A stretch of 25,800 bases of DNA from CAZZGX01 sp964653715. Lineage in GTDB: Bacteria > Patescibacteriota > Minisyncoccia > Ryanbacterales > GWA2-47-10b. The DNA lies in NCBI GenBank assembly GCA_964653715.1, contig CAZZGX010000010.1, forward strand, positions 1 through 25,800, in the 5' to 3' direction. Position 1 is the stretch's first letter. Each line of letters begins with the position of its first letter. A model generated the notes under the pieces. It did not search any database, was not told the DNA's origin, and was given only the letters and a program-made list of their open reading frames with translations. The translations under genes were made by a program, and so were the position numbers. Below are positions 23,213 through 25,800 of this stretch, piece by piece.

Positions 23213-23247
23213 AAAAAAGACCCCCAGTCGCTTTACGCGACTGGGGG
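23213..23247 (-). terminator. Intrinsic terminator of the cysteine-rich protein gene
   Basis: Perfect 11-bp stem CCCCCAGTCGC (23221-23231) with GCGACTGGGGG (23237-23247), loop of five, followed on the minus strand by TCTTTTTTAT. It lies 12 bases upstream of the rpsL -35 element and insulates that promoter. The plus strand has no T-run after it. Confidence 0.92.
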
Positions 23248-23272
23248 CTGGACTTACTTGATGTGCCTTAGA

Positions 23273-23956
23273 CTACTTGCAGCGGCACCCCACTGCCGGG
23301 TCGAGCTGACAGATCTGACCCGCGATTGCACACGGGCCGTTGTTGCAGGTGTTCGTCCCGGGGATGAAATCGCATTGGGTGGTCGTGTCGTCGAAACACC
23401 CACAGATGTCAACCGGTCCCGGGCGGCAAACCTGCCCAGCGGGACACTGCCCACCGCACATATGAGGCGCGATGCTATCGCATGGGTCGGGCGGGGTCTC
23501 CGCCTTGTACGCCGGTACAAGCAGAAGCCGTGTTGTCGTTTTACGCCGCACGATCATCTCGCCGCGAACGAACTGGTCGCCAGCGGAAAGCTTAAAGTCG
23601 GGCTCGGCGAGGCACTTGGCCTTGTACACAAAGAAGTCGTTGCCGAGGTTAGTGCCCAATGGCAACTGGCGCGGCTGTTTGTCCACGGGGATGCAAAACA
23701 TAACCGGCTTGGGCGCGATCACGCAACCTTTCTCTACCGCGAACGGCGGAACCTGGTAAGGCGTAAGATCGAGCGGGTCGCCAGCATGCGTCGAGACGAC
23801 GAGCGCACCCTTAACGAAGCTTACTTTGTAGCACTTGATGTGGTCGGCGATCGGCACCGTCTGCGCTACAGCCTTGGTCACCGCGATGCTGAGGAGCCCG
23901 ATTCCGAGCACGAAAAAGGCCGCCAGCACAAGAACTATCTTGATTTTCCTAACCAT
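23273..23956 (-). CDS. Secreted cysteine-rich protein, probably acquired by transfer
   Basis: A 227-residue protein with a signal peptide (basic MVRKIK, hydrophobic 7-25, likely cleavage after AVA at 31). The middle, from DHIKCYKV at 38 to LLLVP at 148, resembles a domain I recall from secreted deltaproteobacterial-type proteins (DHxKCYK, then LxxP-type cysteine pairs and DQF). The last 69 residues hold 12 cysteines in CGGxCPAGQxC-like repeats, so several disulphides are likely. The gene has an AGGAGG Shine-Dalgarno, its own promoter and a strong terminator. By hand count bases 23281-23340 are 41/60 G+C, well above nearby sequence. Function is unknown. A 288-codon plus-strand frame across it lacks these signals and is a shadow. 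Confidence 0.78.
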   Translation of the reverse strand: MVRKIKIVLVLAAFFVLGIGLLSIAVTKAVAQTVPIADHIKCYKVSFVKGALVVSTHAGDPLDLTPYQVPPFAVEKGCVIAPKPVMFCIPVDKQPRQLPLGTNLGNDFFVYKAKCLAEPDFKLSAGDQFVRGEMIVRRKTTTRLLLVPAYKAETPPDPCDSIAPHMCGGQCPAGQVCRPGPVDICGCFDDTTTQCDFIPGTNTCNNGPCAIAGQICQLDPAVGCRCK

Positions 23957-24065
23957 GCATCCTCCTGGTTCGGCTTCCTACTATCATTTAGTGGGAAGCG
24001 GGTTAGAGCCACGCCGTTCTTGCAATCTTCTCCTTTCAGGCAAGACGGGTCTCTAGATCAAAGAA

Positions 24066-24081
24066 CGTTATAGCGTTATAG
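24066..24081. repeat. Tandem 8-bp direct repeat at the cysteine-rich gene promoter
   Basis: CGTTATAG occurs twice back to back (24066-24073, 24074-24081), covering the predicted transcription start and part of the -10 region of the minus-strand promoter. It could be a regulator site. Confidence 0.55.
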
Positions 24082-24108
24082 GTTACACGATGCCTAACGT
24101 GAAGTCAA
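24080..24108 (-). promoter_or_regulatory. Promoter of the cysteine-rich protein gene
   Basis: Minus-strand -35 TTGACT (24103-24108), 17-base spacer, -10 TAACCT (24080-24085). Inside the spacer is a CACG-N8-CGTG dyad (24086-24101). The weak -10 plus dyad plus tandem repeat suggest a controlled promoter. A 124-base leader follows. Confidence 0.55.
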
Positions 24109-24115
24109 GGGGTTT

Positions 24116-25345
24116 TTATCCAAAGGTGAACGCGTGGACGCGGAGGCCGGGTTTTTTGATGGTAATTTCAATCGTGTGCTCGCCGTAGCCCGCTGGGTCT
24201 TTCACTATATTAAACTGGTCATCGCGATTTATGACGGACGTTGCCTCTCCATTTTTAATCGTAACGTCGCTCCCTGCCCACGAACCAAGTTTTTCCCCAT
24301 CGCGGGAGATGACCAGTTCATCTCCGTTGCCATTGCTTAAAACTATATTGACTACTTTCCCTTGATATCGATAAATAATTTTCGCGTCGGCACTTCGCGC
24401 TTCTGCGTACTCGCCGACCATATCCCAATCTCCAACCAGATAGAGTGTGCCGGTATCAACGCGCGCTGGAACAACAAATGTCTGGGGTCCCGAAACACCG
24501 CGGGAGCCGTTGCCCAAAAATTCATTTCGCCCTGATCCAAAATATGTCTCACGACTTAATGACCGTGAGGGATCTACTTTAACGACATCGACTGGTTGTG
24601 CGATATCGGTTGCAATTGATCCTTGCTCATCCAGTACATTCATGCGCTCGGAAAGCAACTCCTGAATTTTGCGCTCCGTCTCTTCATACCCCCCTTCTCC
24701 GATATGGTCATACACCACATACCCATCAATATCTATCAAATATTTTCTCGGCCAAAAGCGATTTTTATACGCGTTCCATGTTGAGTAGTCATTATCCAAC
24801 ACTACAGGATACTTAATTTCCATCCTCTTTGTCGCCTCAAGAACATTCTGGTAAACTTTTTCAAACTCAAATTCCGGCGTATGCAATCCAATAATGACAA
24901 GCCCTTTGTTTTTATATTTTTCGTACCAGCTATTGAGATACGGGGTCGTGCGCTGGCAGTTGATGCAGGAATATGTCCAAATATCCAAAAGCACCACTTT
25001 TTTCCCTACAAACTCACCAATAGTTACTGGAGTCGCCTGCCCTGAGCTTGTCGAAAGGGTGTTGATAAAACCATTTGGAGTGGTAATCTCTTTCGCTAAT
25101 TCATAACGTTTTGCCTTCTCCTCTGCAGAAATAAATTTACTAGGCATCACGTCTTTATTTTTCGCAACTATATTTTGTCGAGTAGAGGAGGCGGCATTCG
25201 GTTCAGACGAAGTTCGCGGTTTAATTGTTACCGCTTCAGTTCTGCCCCTCTCTACCTTTTGCGAATTGAGGTAGAAGATACTCCCGATAACAGCAGCGAT
25301 AAGTATAACAAGGACTACCATTCTGGGAACGCTCGGGGTGTCCAT
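24116..25345 (-). CDS. Membrane-anchored thioredoxin-like protein with DipZ-type C-terminal domain
   Basis: A 409-residue protein. One N-terminal transmembrane anchor (residues 9-26) and a Ser/Ala/Asn-rich linker lead to a TlpA/DipZ thioredoxin fold: WTYSCINCQ with redox C127/C130, then VIIGLHTPEFEFE, and the cis-proline region FWPRKYLID (P199). Residues ~285-409 form a beta-rich domain (LYLVGDWDMVGEYAEA, then IIYRYQGKVVNIVL) like the carbohydrate-binding-type module at the end of Mycobacterium DipZ. It faces outside the membrane and would take electrons from the CcdA-like protein whose gene ends 3 bases upstream. Together they look like a DipZ split into two genes. Likely role: reducing or exchanging disulphides of exported proteins. 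Confidence 0.88.
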   Translation of the reverse strand: MDTPSVPRMVVLVILIAAVIGSIFYLNSQKVERGRTEAVTIKPRTSSEPNAASSTRQNIVAKNKDVMPSKFISAEEKAKRYELAKEITTPNGFINTLSTSSGQATPVTIGEFVGKKVVLLDIWTYSCINCQRTTPYLNSWYEKYKNKGLVIIGLHTPEFEFEKVYQNVLEATKRMEIKYPVVLDNDYSTWNAYKNRFWPRKYLIDIDGYVVYDHIGEGGYEETERKIQELLSERMNVLDEQGSIATDIAQPVDVVKVDPSRSLSRETYFGSGRNEFLGNGSRGVSGPQTFVVPARVDTGTLYLVGDWDMVGEYAEARSADAKIIYRYQGKVVNIVLSNGNGDELVISRDGEKLGSWAGSDVTIKNGEATSVINRDDQFNIVKDPAGYGEHTIEITIKKPGLRVHAFTFG

Positions 25346-25348
25346 ACA

Positions 25349-25800
25349 TTATGACAATGCTTCTTTTTTTACCGCGGTGGAGGCGAGATATGAAAGAAAA
25401 CCAGGGATGAGCGGTAAAATGCAAGGGCTTAAGAACGAGCCGACTCCGGCGAGGAACGAAACCCCAAAGTTAAAGACTGTAAGCGAGCTGATGCCGCCGC
25501 CGATTGAAGTAACAAGATTCAAGCTAAGAAGAATATCTGTCAGAAATTGGAGATTCGCAACACGCGACAGTGTTCCGGTAAAAACCAAGACACCGAGCGC
25601 AATAAGAAGTACGCCAAAAAAGTATTGGAAGTAGAGGAGCTTCTTGCCTAAGCGATTAATAAGCGTCTGAGCTTGGTTGGTAAAAAGACCGACCAGAAGA
25701 AAAGGGATTCCGATTCCAAGCGTATAAGCAACGAGTAAGAGAAACGCGCTCGATGCCGCTGTTGTTGCCAATGCCAAGATCGCGCCAAGAGCAGCAGAAA
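25349..25800 (-). CDS. CcdA/DsbD-like membrane thiol transporter, C-terminal part (runs off right edge)
   Basis: The minus-strand frame is open to the window edge, giving 149 residues before the stop at 25349-25351; the TTG at 25777 is internal. LGAILALAT and LLVAYTLGIGIPFLLVGLF match the second half of CcdA, and YFQYFFGVLLIALGVLVF its last membrane helix. About 35 residues later comes another hydrophobic hairpin with FLSPCILPLIPGF, the redox motif normally found in the first helix of CcdA, and the protein then ends after STAVKKEALS. It would pass electrons across the membrane to the adjacent thioredoxin-like protein. The second motif suggests a truncated duplicate or a lineage-specific extra helix. 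Confidence 0.82.
   Translation of the reverse strand, partial: SAALGAILALATTAASSAFLLLVAYTLGIGIPFLLVGLFTNQAQTLINRLGKKLLYFQYFFGVLLIALGVLVFTGTLSRVANLQFLTDILLSLNLVTSIGGGISSLTVFNFGVSFLAGVGSFLSPCILPLIPGFLSYLASTAVKKEALS

Noticed and set aside
23207..24073. A 288-codon plus-strand open frame
   Set aside because: Antisense to the cysteine-rich gene, which has signal peptide, Shine-Dalgarno, promoter and terminator; the frame also crosses that terminator hairpin.
24080..24108. MerR-type promoter
   Set aside because: The spacer is 17 bases, not the 19-20 typical of MerR-controlled promoters, although a dyad lies in it.

Overview
The window looks like part of the genome of a Patescibacteria/CPR bacterium, most likely of the Parcubacteria group. 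The ribosomal-protein genes lie in the canonical bacterial order, but there is no rpmD (L30) between rpsE and rplO, which is a known trait of that radiation. S14 is the short zinc-binding form. Genes are packed with 4-base overlaps, and many start codons have no Shine-Dalgarno sequence. Stops and starts fit genetic code 11. Placement is from gene content only.

Layout. Positions 1-1965 (minus strand): a partial multi-pass membrane protein, a PD-(D/E)XK nuclease-like protein, and a membrane-anchored PsbP-like protein broken by one in-frame TAA. Positions 1989-2574 (plus strand): an AbrB-type antitoxin and RelE-type toxin pair with its own promoter and terminator, apparently leaderless. Positions 2565-17498 (minus strand): one almost gapless gene series running rplC-rplD-rplW-rplB-rpsS-rplV-rpsC-rplP-rpmC-rpsQ-rplN-rplX-rplE-rpsN-rpsH-rplF-rplR-rpsE-rplO-secY-adk-map-ruvX-glycosyltransferase-galT-tpiA-pgk. 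Positions 17499-17790: a 292-base gap between rplC and rpsJ that is unusually full of signals. It holds a terminator-like hairpin touching the rplC start codon, an 8-bp inverted repeat, a probable rplC promoter, and on the opposite strand a consensus-like promoter, a highly structured ~120-nt RNA and an intrinsic terminator. Positions 17791-19502: rpsJ, tuf and a tiny acidic ORF. Positions 19573-20058: a GNAT acetyltransferase. Positions 20133-23150: fusA, rpsG and rpsL. Positions 23219-25800: a GC-rich, cysteine-rich secreted protein of foreign appearance, a membrane-anchored thioredoxin/DipZ-like protein, and the C-terminal part of a CcdA-like membrane protein.

The core genes provide ribosome assembly (r-proteins), elongation (EF-Tu, EF-G), membrane insertion (SecY), nascent-chain maturation (methionine aminopeptidase), nucleotide balance (adenylate kinase) and lower glycolysis (TpiA, Pgk). 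Their arrangement suggests growth-linked co-transcription. The str operon is split into separate units by a GNAT gene plus terminator and by new promoters before tuf and rplC.

The best candidate for something undescribed is the structured RNA on the plus strand at about 17657-17779, together with the attenuator-like rplC leader beside it. Secondary points of interest are the cysteine-rich secreted protein with a regulated-looking promoter, the CcdA-like protein with a second redox motif at its C-terminus, and substitutions in the active-site regions of Adk and Pgk.
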